Assembly: GCA_016650355.1 (NCBI GenBank)
Contig: JAENVX010000094.1
Coordinates: 1-11,001, forward strand
Direction: 5' to 3'
DNA length: 11,001 bases
Origin: Bacteroidia bacterium
GTDB lineage: Bacteria; Bacteroidota; Bacteroidia; Cytophagales; Cyclobacteriaceae
The notes under the pieces are model-generated. The model ran no database searches, was not told the DNA's origin, and saw only the letters and a program-made list of their open reading frames with translations. A program made the position numbers and the translations under genes. How positions within the stretch are numbered: position 1 is the stretch's first letter; each line of letters opens with the position of its first letter. Below, piece after piece: positions 1-7,095 of this stretch.

Positions 1-680
1 ACTTCTGCTTGTCTTGCTCCATTGGTAAGCCCGGCAATGGTATTAGCAGTTGCTAAACCCAGATCGTTATGACAATGCACCGATATCACTGCCTTGTTGA
101 TGTTTTTTACATTATCAAATAAATATTGAATACGCTTTCCATATAAGTGCGGCAGGCAATACCCGGTTGTATCCGGTATGTTCACAACATCGGCACCAGC
201 AGTAATTACTGCCTCAGTAAGCTGAGCCAGAAATCCCAGATCAGCGCGGCCGGCATCTTCTGCAAAGAACTCGACTTCATAGCCTTTTGCCTTGGCATAT
301 TTCACAGCCCAAACACCTTGTTCCAGTACTTGCTCTCGCGAACTACGAAATTTGTGTTTTATATGAACATCGGATGAACCAATTCCGGTGTGTATCCTTC
401 CGTTCTTAGCGTGATGTAATGCTTCGGCAGCAACATCGATATCATCTTTTTTAGAACGCGTAAGCGCGCAGACCGTAGTTTCTTTTACAGCTTTTGAAAT
501 TTCTACAACCGACAGAAAATCTCCAGGGCTGGAAATAGGAAATCCAGCTTCAATAACGTCAACACCTAAAGCTTCCAGTTCTTTTGCAATGATTACTTTC
601 TCTTCTGTCTTTAATTGACAACCCGGCACTTGCTCTCCATCGCGAAGTGTGGTGTCGAAGATTTGAATTTTGTTGCTCAT
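1..680 (-). CDS. leuA: 2-isopropylmalate synthase, N-terminal part (gene runs off the window)
   Basis: This enzyme condenses acetyl-CoA with 2-oxoisovalerate, the committed step of leucine synthesis, in the cytoplasm. I translated it by hand because the frame has no stop inside the window. The ATG is at 678-680 and 226 codons follow before the window edge. The visible part is the HMGL-like TIM barrel. It opens with FDTTLRDGEQVPG (residues 8-20), which carries the Arg13 and Asp14 expected at the active site. Further on are EAGFP (44-48), HTGIGSSDVHIK (97-108), NIPDTTG (167-173) and the metal-binding VHCHND (201-206, His202 and His204). The C-terminal leucine-sensing domain would lie outside the window, so its presence cannot be judged. 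The gene follows leuB by 36 bases and is the last of the visible leuC-leuD-leuB-leuA block. A homologous alpha-isopropylmalate or citramalate synthase is the main alternative, but the leu context makes LeuA by far the best call. Confidence 0.95.
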   Translation of the reverse strand, partial: MSNKIQIFDTTLRDGEQVPGCQLKTEEKVIIAKELEALGVDVIEAGFPISSPGDFLSVVEISKAVKETTVCALTRSKKDDIDVAAEALHHAKNGRIHTGIGSSDVHIKHKFRSSREQVLEQGVWAVKYAKAKGYEVEFFAEDAGRADLGFLAQLTEAVITAGADVVNIPDTTGYCLPHLYGKRIQYLFDNVKNINKAVISVHCHNDLGLATANTIAGLTNGARQAE

Positions 681-716
681 GAGTTTGGTCTTTTGGTCTA
701 TATATAGTTTTGATCA

Positions 717-1811
717 TTAACTAACAGCCACATGGGCTTGTGACAATTGCTTCAGAATATAACTTCCCATTGCTTGCGTGTTCAATATTTTTTCTTTTGA
801 GGTTTTTGCATCAGCAATATCAGTGGTTCGATAACCGGCTTTTAGTGTTTGTTCAATAGCTTTGATGATAGCTTCTGATTCCTCTTTTAGTCCAAAAGAA
901 ATATCAAGGAGTAATGCAGCTGATAAGATTGATGCCAATGGATTTGCGATTCCTTTTCCTGTAATGTCGTGGGCACTGCCGTGGATGGGTTCATACAAGC
1001 CAACTTTATCGCCAACAGATGCTGATGCCAGCATACCCATTGAACCAGCAATTTGCGATGCCTCATCGGTAAGAATATCACCAAATAAATTTCCCGTAAG
1101 GACAACATCAAAGCTTCTTGGATTTTGAATCAGCTTCATAGCAGCTGAATCTACAAACTGATGCTCAAGCTGTACATCGGGATATTGCTTTCCAATCTCC
1201 TGAACAGTCTCTCGCCAAAGTCTTGAACTTTCCAAAACATTGGCTTTGTCAACGGATGTAACTTTTTTCTTGCGGGTGCGTGCAGCCTGAAAGGCCTTGT
1301 GTGCAATGCGTTCGACTTCATACCGCTGATAGATCATCACATCATAGGCGGTGTTACCATCATCCTTTCTTCCTTTTTCGCCAAAGTAAACATCACCGGT
1401 AAGTTCGCGAAAGAATAATATATCGGAGCCCTTTAATACTTCAGGCTTGATGCTGGAGGCTTCTAATAGTTCATCAAAAAGTTTTATAGGCCTGAGGTTG
1501 GCATACAAACCAAGTTCTTTCCGCATCTTCAACAGACCTTGTTCGGGTCTTACTTTCAAGGTAGGATCGTTATCGTATTTTGGATGACCAACGGCACCAA
1601 ATAAAATTGCATCACAATTCTTTAATTTGATCAGGGTTTCATCGGGCAAAGGATTACCTGTAGCCTCAATAGCATCATGGCCGATAACGGCTTCATCAAA
1701 TTCAAATTCGTGTCCAAAGCTGGATGCGATTTTCTCCAGAACTTTTTTGCCTTCTGTCGTTACTTCTTTACCGATTCCGTCTCCGGGAAGGATTATAATT
1801 TTCTTTTTCAC
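717..1811 (-). CDS. leuB: 3-isopropylmalate dehydrogenase
   Basis: LeuB oxidises and decarboxylates 3-isopropylmalate to 2-oxoisocaproate with NAD+, the third step of leucine synthesis. The 364-residue length is normal for the isocitrate/isopropylmalate dehydrogenase family. Visible landmarks are LPGDGIGKEV near the N-terminus (8-17), substrate-binding arginines in KMRKELGLYANLRP (Arg97, Arg107) and FFRELTGDVYFGE (Arg135, Tyr142), the catalytic SVDKAN (Lys189), the metal-binding NLFGDILTDE (Asp245, Asp249) and the NAD-binding EPIHGSAHDITGKGIANP (274-291). The start codon is GTG at 1809-1811, giving MKKKIIILPGDGIG, which fits the family's usual N-terminus. I saw no in-frame ATG just upstream. 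The gene follows leuD after an 89-base spacer containing a strong hairpin and precedes leuA by 36 bases. The gene is intact. Confidence 0.97.
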   Translation of the reverse strand: MKKKIIILPGDGIGKEVTTEGKKVLEKIASSFGHEFEFDEAVIGHDAIEATGNPLPDETLIKLKNCDAILFGAVGHPKYDNDPTLKVRPEQGLLKMRKELGLYANLRPIKLFDELLEASSIKPEVLKGSDILFFRELTGDVYFGEKGRKDDGNTAYDVMIYQRYEVERIAHKAFQAARTRKKKVTSVDKANVLESSRLWRETVQEIGKQYPDVQLEHQFVDSAAMKLIQNPRSFDVVLTGNLFGDILTDEASQIAGSMGMLASASVGDKVGLYEPIHGSAHDITGKGIANPLASILSAALLLDISFGLKEESEAIIKAIEQTLKAGYRTTDIADAKTSKEKILNTQAMGSYILKQLSQAHVAVS

Positions 1812-1857
1812 GTACGTACTATTTCTAAATATTATCTTTTTATAAAGAGTCTTGCAG

Positions 1858-1890
1858 GTTGCCAGTCACCGGTTACCAGTAACTGGCAAC
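1858..1890 (-). repeat. 15-base-arm hairpin in the leuD-leuB spacer
   Basis: On the coding strand GTTGCCAGTTACTGG and CCGGTGACTGGCAAC flank a 3-base loop. All 15 positions pair, two of them as G-U on the transcript strand (A-C mismatches on the other strand). It starts about ten bases after the leuD stop and ends about 46 bases before the leuB GTG. No U-run follows, so I do not call it a terminator. A role in mRNA stability, processing or damping of leuB/leuA expression is possible. Confidence 0.75.
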
Positions 1891-1900
1891 TTGTAACTAG

Positions 1901-2485
1901 TTAGTGTGCTAAATCAAATTCTCTTATTTCTTTGTTTAAACTCAGTAAGTAATCAATGTCGTCATACCCGTTTATTAAACAGGTTTTTTTGTATTGATTG
2001 ATTTCAAATTTTTCTTTCACGGAACCGATTTGCAGAATTTGATTTTCAAGGTCTACTATAATTTCGCTGGAAGGTTTCTCTTCAATGGCATTTAATAGTT
2101 GTTTGAGAAATTTATCGGAGACTACAATTGGCAAGAGTCCGTTGTTCAATGCGTTGTTCTTAAAAATATCCGCAAAGAAGCTTGATACCACTACCTTAAA
2201 ACCAAAATCATAAATAGACCAAGCTGCATGCTCGCGGCTACTTCCGCAACCGAAATTTTTCCCTGCTACTAATATCTTTCCAGAATATTTTGAATTGTTT
2301 AGTACAAATTCTTTGATTGGATTATTCTGACTATCATAGCGCCAATCGCGGAATAAGTTGTCACCAAAGCCTTCTCGTGTGGTGGCCTTTAAAAATCGAG
2401 CTGGAATAATCTGATCCGTATCAATATTCTCAACGGGTAGCGGAACTGCTGTTGATTTTAATGTTGTGAATTTATCTTTGCCCAT
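1901..2485 (-). CDS. leuD: 3-isopropylmalate dehydratase small subunit
   Basis: LeuD is the swivel-domain subunit that pairs with LeuC to isomerise 2-isopropylmalate to 3-isopropylmalate. With the ATG at 2483-2485 the protein has 194 residues, which matches the family, and begins MGKDKFTTLKSTAVPLP. It continues with ENIDTDQIIPARFLK (19-33) and the substrate-loop motif NFGCGSSREHA (77-87), both diagnostic. The frame is open upstream to a TTG at 2549-2551, but those 22 codons read through a repeat-rich spacer, encode nothing family-like and start with a poor codon, so I excluded them. The chosen ATG has an A-rich leader and lies about 69 bases after the leuC stop. leuC and leuD encode the two halves of one enzyme, so co-transcription is expected. 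The gene is intact. Confidence 0.96.
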   Translation of the reverse strand: MGKDKFTTLKSTAVPLPVENIDTDQIIPARFLKATTREGFGDNLFRDWRYDSQNNPIKEFVLNNSKYSGKILVAGKNFGCGSSREHAAWSIYDFGFKVVVSSFFADIFKNNALNNGLLPIVVSDKFLKQLLNAIEEKPSSEIIVDLENQILQIGSVKEKFEINQYKKTCLINGYDDIDYLLSLNKEIREFDLAH

Positions 2486-2489
2486 TTTT

Positions 2490-2544
2490 TCGTTGTTGGT
2501 TGCTCGATATTGGTTGCTGTTGATGAATGCACAACCAGAAACGA
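2490..2544 (-). repeat. imperfect inverted repeat in the leuC-leuD spacer
   Basis: Arms at 2490-2505 and 2529-2544 are complementary at 12 of 16 positions, with one further G-U, across a 23-base loop. The core is TGGTTG pairing with CAACCA, and the loop holds a second CAACCA copy. The words resemble the repetitive spacers elsewhere in this cluster. It is weaker than the leuD-leuB hairpin and could be chance plus repetition. It matters for annotation because the false upstream extension of leuD reads through it. Confidence 0.4.
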
Positions 2545-2554
2545 TTAACAATTG

Positions 2555-3967
2555 TTAGACTAGTTCTCTTGCATCTGTAATTTTACCTGTGATAGCAGCT
2601 GCGGCCGCACTTAATGGACTAGCCAAAAAAGTCCGTGACTTGGGTCCTTGTCTCCCTTCGAAATTTCTGTTGGAAGTACTGATACAATATTTTCCGGCTG
2701 GTACTTTGTCTTCGTTCATTCCCAGGCATGCAGAGCAACCCGGACTTCTCAATTCAAATCCCGCTTGTTCAAAAATCTTATCAAGACCTTCTTTGCGCGC
2801 TTGCTCTTCAACTTGCTTTGAGCCGGGAACAACCCATACTTCAACATGGCTGGCTTTTGTTTTTCCTTTCACCATGGAGGCCACCATACGCAAATCTTCT
2901 ATGCGGGCGTTGGTGCAACTGCCTATGAATACATAATCGATTGATTTACCAAGCAATGATGCTCCGGGTTCTAAACCCATATACTCCAAAGATTTTGACA
3001 ACGAAGTTTGGTCGCTGATTTCTTTTAATTCATTCAGGGTTGGGATCCTATCGGTTACTCTCATACCCATGCCAGGATTAGTTCCATAGGTGATCATCGG
3101 AGCTATGTCTGCCGCGTCAAATTCTAAAACAGAATCATATGTCGCACCTTCATCAGTGGCAAGTTGCTTCCATTCATCAACAGCTTGATCAAACTTTTCA
3201 CCTTGCGGAGCGAACTTTCTGCCTTTGATATAATTAAATGTGGTTTCATCAGGAGCAATCAATCCTCCTCGGGCACCCATTTCAATACTCATGTTGCAGA
3301 CGGTCATGCGAGCCTCCATCGAAAGATTGCGGATAGCATCTCCAGCATATTCAACAAAAAAGCCAGTGGCACCACTGGCTGAAATTTTGGATATGATATA
3401 TAATATAATATCCTTGCTGACTACGCCTTTGCCCACCTTACCGTTGATCTCAATTTTCATGGTTTTGGCTTTGTATTGTAAAATACATTGAGTCGCCAAC
3501 ACTTGTTCCACTTCACTAGTACCTATTCCAAAAGAAATATTTCCGAATGCTCCGTGCGTTGAGGTGTGACTGTCACCACAAACGATAGTCATTCCGGGTA
3601 ATGTTAAACCTAACTCCGGTCCAATGATGTGAACGATGCCTTGAAACGGATGACCAAGATCATACAAGTCGATGCCAAACTCAGCGCAATTTTTTCGTAA
3701 AGTTTCCACCTGATGTCTTGATAATGCTTCTTTAATTGGAAGATGCTGATCTTTCGTAGGAACGTTGTGATCAGCGGTTGCAGTAGTTCTTGCTGTATTG
3801 AAAACTTTTATGCCTCTTTTCTTCAACCCGTCAAAGGCCTGAGGACTTGTCACTTCATGAATAAAATGGCGATCAATGAATAGTGCGTCTGGATAGCCTT
3901 TGGCATTTTTTACAACATGCTTATCCCAAATCTTTTCAAAAATAGTTTTTGGTTTTTCTATGCTCAC
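2555..3967 (-). CDS. leuC: 3-isopropylmalate dehydratase large subunit
   Basis: LeuC is the aconitase-type catalytic subunit, active with LeuD and a [4Fe-4S] cluster. At 470 residues it has the usual length for bacterial LeuC. It opens with TIFEKIWDKHVV (8-19) and includes DRHFIHEVTSPQAF (32-45) and CGDSHTSTHGAFG (130-142). The three expected cluster cysteines are present: Cys351 in FIGSCTNARIEDLR, and Cys411 and Cys414 in SPGCSACLGMNEDKVPAG. The start is GTG at 3965-3967. A TAG lies in frame seven codons upstream (3986-3988) with no ATG between, so GTG is the best start. The gene opens the leuCDBA block and follows a 202-base gap that carries a GC-rich hairpin, which is a plausible place for separate control. 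It is followed at once by leuD. No defects are visible. Confidence 0.97.
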   Translation of the reverse strand: MSIEKPKTIFEKIWDKHVVKNAKGYPDALFIDRHFIHEVTSPQAFDGLKKRGIKVFNTARTTATADHNVPTKDQHLPIKEALSRHQVETLRKNCAEFGIDLYDLGHPFQGIVHIIGPELGLTLPGMTIVCGDSHTSTHGAFGNISFGIGTSEVEQVLATQCILQYKAKTMKIEINGKVGKGVVSKDIILYIISKISASGATGFFVEYAGDAIRNLSMEARMTVCNMSIEMGARGGLIAPDETTFNYIKGRKFAPQGEKFDQAVDEWKQLATDEGATYDSVLEFDAADIAPMITYGTNPGMGMRVTDRIPTLNELKEISDQTSLSKSLEYMGLEPGASLLGKSIDYVFIGSCTNARIEDLRMVASMVKGKTKASHVEVWVVPGSKQVEEQARKEGLDKIFEQAGFELRSPGCSACLGMNEDKVPAGKYCISTSNRNFEGRQGPKSRTFLASPLSAAAAAITGKITDARELV

Positions 3968-4004
3968 AACAATCGTTAGTTTGGTCTATCCGTGTTAAAA
4001 TAGA

Positions 4005-4038
4005 ACCGCCCTGACGTGTTTATACATGACAGGGCGGT
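4005..4038 (-). promoter_or_regulatory. GC-rich hairpin 37 bases before leuC, possible attenuator or terminator
   Basis: ACCGCCCTG and CAGGGCGGT form a perfect 9-base stem, and after one mismatch a further inner stem of about five positions closes on a 4-base loop. On the coding strand it is followed by TCTATTTTAAC, a weak U-rich tail. It therefore could end transcription from the phosphatase gene or act as an attenuator before leuCDBA. I found no leucine-rich leader peptide: a short frame overlapping the hairpin (MYKHVRAVLF) has only one Leu. No riboswitch or T-box fold is apparent. Confidence 0.5.
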
Positions 4039-4169
4039 AGATATTTCTTCGTTACGAAGATGAAGAAAAGTTGTGAGTTAGTTCACTTAAATCCTCAAAA
4101 AATTATTCAGTACTGACAAGTGTTTGGTAGTGGTTAACAAAATAAAAATTGGTAACTATTGATTGCAGC

Positions 4170-4949
4170 TTAAATATTCCACCAAGGCAATGGCAGCTTA
4201 AGTTCATTTACAGATTCAACAACGAGATCCGGTTTGAATGCATAGCGTGCAAGATTTTCGCGCTTCGTTACGCCACTCAATACCAAGACTGTTTTATAGC
4301 CCATCTGCACACCTCCGCGAATATCTGTATCCATGGTGTCGCCAATGATCGTAGTCTCGGCCGTTTCAAGTCCCAAAGCTTTGCGCGCAGAGCGCATCAT
4401 TACTGGACTTGGTTTACCAACAACAAAGGCTTTAATACCAGTAGCCTCTTCAATCATAGCACTAGTTGCTGCAATGCCAAGGTTGTCCCAACCTTTTTTC
4501 TTAGGTGATGGGTCGCGATTAGTTATAACAAATTTTGCACCTGCAAGAATCATGTCCACTGCCCGTTGCACCATTTCCAAAGTAAAGTTTCTTCCCTCGC
4601 CAAGTACAACAAAGTCAGGATCAGTGTTGACCAACGAAATTCCATTTTCGTGCAAACTTGAAAGCAACCCTCCCTCGCCTAGAACATATGCTGTTCCTTC
4701 GGGAATTTGGCTTGCTAAAAATTTTCCGGTAGCCAATGCACTGGTATATACATGCTGTTCCTTTACTTTGATTCCAAGCTTGGCTAACTTTCTTACGGAA
4801 TCAACTCTTGTGCGCTGACTGTTATTTGTCATGAACATGAAGGGAATATCTTCTTTCAGCAATTTTGTGATGAATGCCTCTGCCCCCGGAATCAGCGTAT
4901 CTCCTCCGTAGATAACACCATCCATATCAATAAGTAAACCTTGTGCCAT
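4170..4949 (-). CDS. HAD-IIA family sugar/nucleotide phosphatase (NagD-like)
   Basis: This is a cytoplasmic haloacid-dehalogenase phosphatase of 259 residues, the usual size for the NagD/PNPase-like subclass IIA. All catalytic motifs are in order. Motif I is IDMDGV (7-12), with nucleophile Asp8 and general acid Asp10. Motif II is MTNNS (40-44). The class II cap includes VLGEGR and ITNRD (142-146). Lys179 sits in VVGKPSP. Motif III/IV is IIGDTMDTDI (201-210), with Asp204, Asp207 and Asp209. Family members remove phosphate from small metabolites such as UMP, 4-nitrophenyl phosphate or phosphoglycolate; the substrate here cannot be read from sequence. The ATG is at 4947-4949. It sits between ilvA and leuC with gaps of about 200 bases on each side, so it may be an independent transcription unit. 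No branched-chain pathway step needs a phosphatase, so any link with its neighbours is unproven. Confidence 0.9.
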   Translation of the reverse strand: MAQGLLIDMDGVIYGGDTLIPGAEAFITKLLKEDIPFMFMTNNSQRTRVDSVRKLAKLGIKVKEQHVYTSALATGKFLASQIPEGTAYVLGEGGLLSSLHENGISLVNTDPDFVVLGEGRNFTLEMVQRAVDMILAGAKFVITNRDPSPKKKGWDNLGIAATSAMIEEATGIKAFVVGKPSPVMMRSARKALGLETAETTIIGDTMDTDIRGGVQMGYKTVLVLSGVTKRENLARYAFKPDLVVESVNELKLPLPWWNI

Positions 4950-4976
4950 TGTTAATTTCGTTAAATCCTATTTCGA

Positions 4977-5081
4977 TTATAAAGCTATTGCATCAGCATC
5001 AATACACAGCATAGATATTGAAAAAGATACGCAATCGAATGCGGATAATTTTAAGCCGCTCTTAATTTGATTGAGCTTCAT
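4977..5081 (-). CDS. possible small ORF, 34 codons, unrecognised
   Basis: In the gap between ilvA and the phosphatase gene there is one ATG-started frame of 34 codons, beginning MKLNQIKSGLKL and ending IDADAIAL, with a TAA at 4977-4979. Its start follows a very AT-rich leader, as is common for translated genes in this phylum, and its stop is 27 bases before the phosphatase ATG. It contains five Leu codons and six Ile codons but no run of either, so it does not look like a classical attenuation leader peptide. I recognise no family. A frame of this length can easily occur by chance in about 200 bases, so this is only a candidate. Confidence 0.15.
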   Translation of the reverse strand: MKLNQIKSGLKLSAFDCVSFSISMLCIDADAIAL

Positions 5082-5150
5082 AATAAATAATTATGATCTC
5101 AAGAAATACAAAACGGGAGAAAGTAATAAGAAAAATTCGATGATGAACAA

Positions 5151-6401
5151 TTATACCAAATACTCGAAAAGATTTTCGTTTTGATTCACGAGCGTATAGT
5201 TGAGTTTGCGGTTGTTCATTCTTTCGATTAGAGATTCAAAATCTTCTTTTGATTTTACTTCTATACCGATGAGCGCGGGACCAGTCTCTTTGTTATGTTT
5301 TTGAATGAACTCGAACCGAACGATGTCATCATTAGGCCCAAGAATATCATTGACGAATTCTTTCAAAGCCCCTGGTCGTTGTGCGAATCGAACTATAAAA
5401 TAGTGCTTCAAGCCCTCGAATAGTAGAGAGCGTTCTTTTATTTCTTGCATCCGATCAATGTCATTGTTACCACCGCTCAGGATACAAACAACTTTTTTAC
5501 CTTTCAATTGATCGGCATATTGATCCAACGCGGCAATAGAAAGTGCTCCTGCCGGTTCGGCCACAATTGCATCTTCGTTATACAGCTGAAGTATGGTAGA
5601 ACTCACTTTTCCTTCGGGTACTAAAAGCATATCTGCCAGCACTTCTTTGCAAATAGGAAAGGTTTGATCACCAACTTTCTTTACAGAAGCTCCATCAACA
5701 AATCGTTGAATGGAGTCCAATATTACTGGCTTACCAGCCTGAAGAGCCTTTTTCATGGAAGGAGCTCCTTGAGGTTCTACCCCAATAATTTTTGTTTGAG
5801 GTGAATATGTTTGAAAGTAACTTCCTAACCCAGCACAAAGCCCGCCACCACCAATGGGGACAAAAACATAATCGATGTTTGATTGCTCTTCCAGAATTTC
5901 TTTCCCCACCGTTCCCTGGCCTTCCATTACCTTGATGTGATCGAAGGGAGGAATGAACAATCTATTATTTTGTTGAGTAAATTCCAATGCATGAGTCTGG
6001 CAGTCATCAAACGTATCGCCAATCAAGACGATTTCAATATTATCGCCTCCAAACATCTTTACCTGATTGATCTTTTGCTTGGGCGTGATAGCAGGCATAT
6101 AGATCACACCTTTAATGTTAAGTAGCTTACATGAAAAGGCAACCCCTTGAGCGTGATTGCCCGCACTTGCACACACTACCCCACGCTCTCTTTGTTCTGT
6201 ACTCAGACTTTGAATGAGATTGTATGCCCCGCGAATTTTATATGAGCGCACGACCTGTAAGTCTTCGCGCTTTAAGTAAACCTCACAGCTGAATTTTTCC
6301 GAAAGGTTGCGATGAAACTGTAGCGGTGTCTTTAACACAACGGGTTTCAACACTTCGTACGCTGCGTTGATGTCTAGGTTGAATGCTTTCGTGGATGTCA
6401 T
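5151..6401 (-). CDS. ilvA: threonine dehydratase (threonine ammonia-lyase), biosynthetic
   Basis: IlvA is a PLP enzyme that deaminates threonine to 2-oxobutyrate and ammonia, the entry step of isoleucine synthesis. With the ATG at 6399-6401 it has 416 residues. The PLP lysine is Lys55 in RSYKIRGA. SAGNHAQG (79-86), the phosphate-binding IGGGGL (183-188) and LSGGNND (308-314) complete the fold type II core. Residues about 330 to 416, from LFEGLKHYFIVRFAQRPGAL onward, form a single ACT-like regulatory domain, where isoleucine feedback would act. This is the shorter form with one such domain; the E. coli enzyme is longer and has two. The frame is open 11 codons further upstream to a TTG at 6432-6434 that would overlap the methyltransferase; the internal ATG gives the more typical N-terminus. 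The gene starts 16 bases after the methyltransferase stop, so the two are almost certainly co-transcribed. Confidence 0.95.
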   Translation of the reverse strand: MTSTKAFNLDINAAYEVLKPVVLKTPLQFHRNLSEKFSCEVYLKREDLQVVRSYKIRGAYNLIQSLSTEQRERGVVCASAGNHAQGVAFSCKLLNIKGVIYMPAITPKQKINQVKMFGGDNIEIVLIGDTFDDCQTHALEFTQQNNRLFIPPFDHIKVMEGQGTVGKEILEEQSNIDYVFVPIGGGGLCAGLGSYFQTYSPQTKIIGVEPQGAPSMKKALQAGKPVILDSIQRFVDGASVKKVGDQTFPICKEVLADMLLVPEGKVSSTILQLYNEDAIVAEPAGALSIAALDQYADQLKGKKVVCILSGGNNDIDRMQEIKERSLLFEGLKHYFIVRFAQRPGALKEFVNDILGPNDDIVRFEFIQKHNKETGPALIGIEVKSKEDFESLIERMNNRKLNYTLVNQNENLFEYLV

Positions 6402-6417
6402 GATTTTGCGACTTGCT

Positions 6418-6996
6418 TTATTTTTTAACAGCAACGATTATTCCTGTTGCCCAGACTTGCTTAGTTAATGATAGATCCTCACGATTTTCTAACTGACCAA
6501 TAAGATTGATGGCTTTTTCGTGATGGCCATCAGGCCAATTTGGTTGGGGTAGCATGTCGTCAACAATGTATAGCCCACCTTTAGTTAACATAGATAATAC
6601 TTCATTCAACAGAAGATATTTTCCGTGCCAGGTGTCTGCGAAAATGTAGTCATACTTTTGATTCTTGTGACTCTCAACCCATTCACCTCCATCAGCGCAT
6701 GTAAGTTGTAAACGCTTATCCATCTCAAGGAAAGATTGTGCGATTTCAAGAAACTTTGGATCATTATCTATGGACGTTAAAGTAGAAGCTTCATCCATCC
6801 CATCCAAAATCCACGCAGTAGATAAGCCCGTACCTGTGCCTAACTCCAGAAATTTGCCATTAGGTTTTGAGCTTGCAAGAGTTCTGAGTAACGAGCATGT
6901 CAGGACATCAGATGCCATAGTAAAGCCCGACAGCCTGGTAGCCTCGTTGATGTTATCGTAGGCTTTTGGGAATTTCTGATGTATCGTTTCCGTCAT
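6418..6996 (-). CDS. class I SAM-dependent methyltransferase, substrate unknown
   Basis: From the ATG at 6994-6996 this encodes 192 residues with a Rossmann-type methyltransferase fold. The SAM-binding motif I is FLELGTGTGLSTAWI (49-63). An acidic residue pair at the end of the second strand follows in SIDNDP (75-80), then ADGGEW (101-106), FADTWHGKY (119-127) and VDDMLPQPNW (145-154). The pattern resembles O-methyltransferase-like (Methyltransf_24 type) proteins, but the substrate cannot be inferred. No signal peptide or membrane segment is seen. The open frame extends 25 codons upstream to a GTG at 7069-7071, through a strong hairpin and repeat words; that part looks like spacer. An ATG at 7009-7011 is a second possible start. 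The gene is inserted between ilvC and ilvA, only 16 bases before ilvA, so it is probably expressed with the pathway although no pathway step needs methylation. Confidence 0.85.
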   Translation of the reverse strand: MTETIHQKFPKAYDNINEATRLSGFTMASDVLTCSLLRTLASSKPNGKFLELGTGTGLSTAWILDGMDEASTLTSIDNDPKFLEIAQSFLEMDKRLQLTCADGGEWVESHKNQKYDYIFADTWHGKYLLLNEVLSMLTKGGLYIVDDMLPQPNWPDGHHEKAINLIGQLENREDLSLTKQVWATGIIVAVKK

Positions 6997-7022
6997 ATAT
7001 TTTGTAGACATAAGAGACAGAT

Positions 7023-7059
7023 AGTAAGACGGTAGACAATAGGTGTCCGCCATCTTACT
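7023..7059 (-). repeat. 16-base-arm inverted repeat in the ilvC-methyltransferase spacer
   Basis: On the coding strand AGTAAGATGGCGGACA is followed by the 5-base loop CCTAT and then TGTCTACCGTCTTACT. Thirteen of 16 pairs are Watson-Crick, two are G-U on the coding-strand RNA and one is a C-A mismatch. Outside it, further short complementary words (GAGAC at 7065-7069 with 7014-7018 in the reverse sense, and GTAG/CTAC) extend the pairing. There is no U-run after it, so a classical intrinsic terminator is unlikely. It could be an mRNA-stabilising or processing hairpin between ilvC and the methyltransferase. Confidence 0.75.
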
Positions 7060-7095
7060 TTCAAGTCTCACTACTTTACTTCTTACTGCTTACCT

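Noticed and set aside
887..1111. 74-codon minus-strand frame inside leuB
   Set aside because: It is an alternative frame of the conserved leuB region coding NLFGDILTDE to EPIHGSAHD. leuB reads through without a frameshift.
1858..1890. Intrinsic terminator between leuD and leuB
   Set aside because: The hairpin is strong but no U-run follows on the transcript strand, and ending transcription there would cut off leuB and leuA. It was kept as a repeat/hairpin instead.
2589..2936. 115-codon open frame on the plus strand
   Set aside because: It is antisense to the 3' end of leuC, including the region coding the cluster cysteines, and has no recognisable protein features.
3968..4169. T-box, riboswitch or Leu-codon leader peptide before leuC
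   Set aside because: No T-box consensus, no known riboswitch core and no short frame rich in Leu codons could be found on the coding strand.
4333..4818. 161-codon open frame on the plus strand
   Set aside because: It lies entirely antisense to the phosphatase gene, whose catalytic motifs are intact, and its translation shows no recognisable domain. It is a shadow frame.
4950..5150. Promoter or terminator in the ilvA-phosphatase gap
   Set aside because: I looked for the Bacteroidota TTG/TAnnTTTG promoter pattern and found no good match. The only stem (GCGG/CCGC near 5041-5059) is four bases long with no U-tail. Apart from the doubtful small ORF I see nothing firm here.
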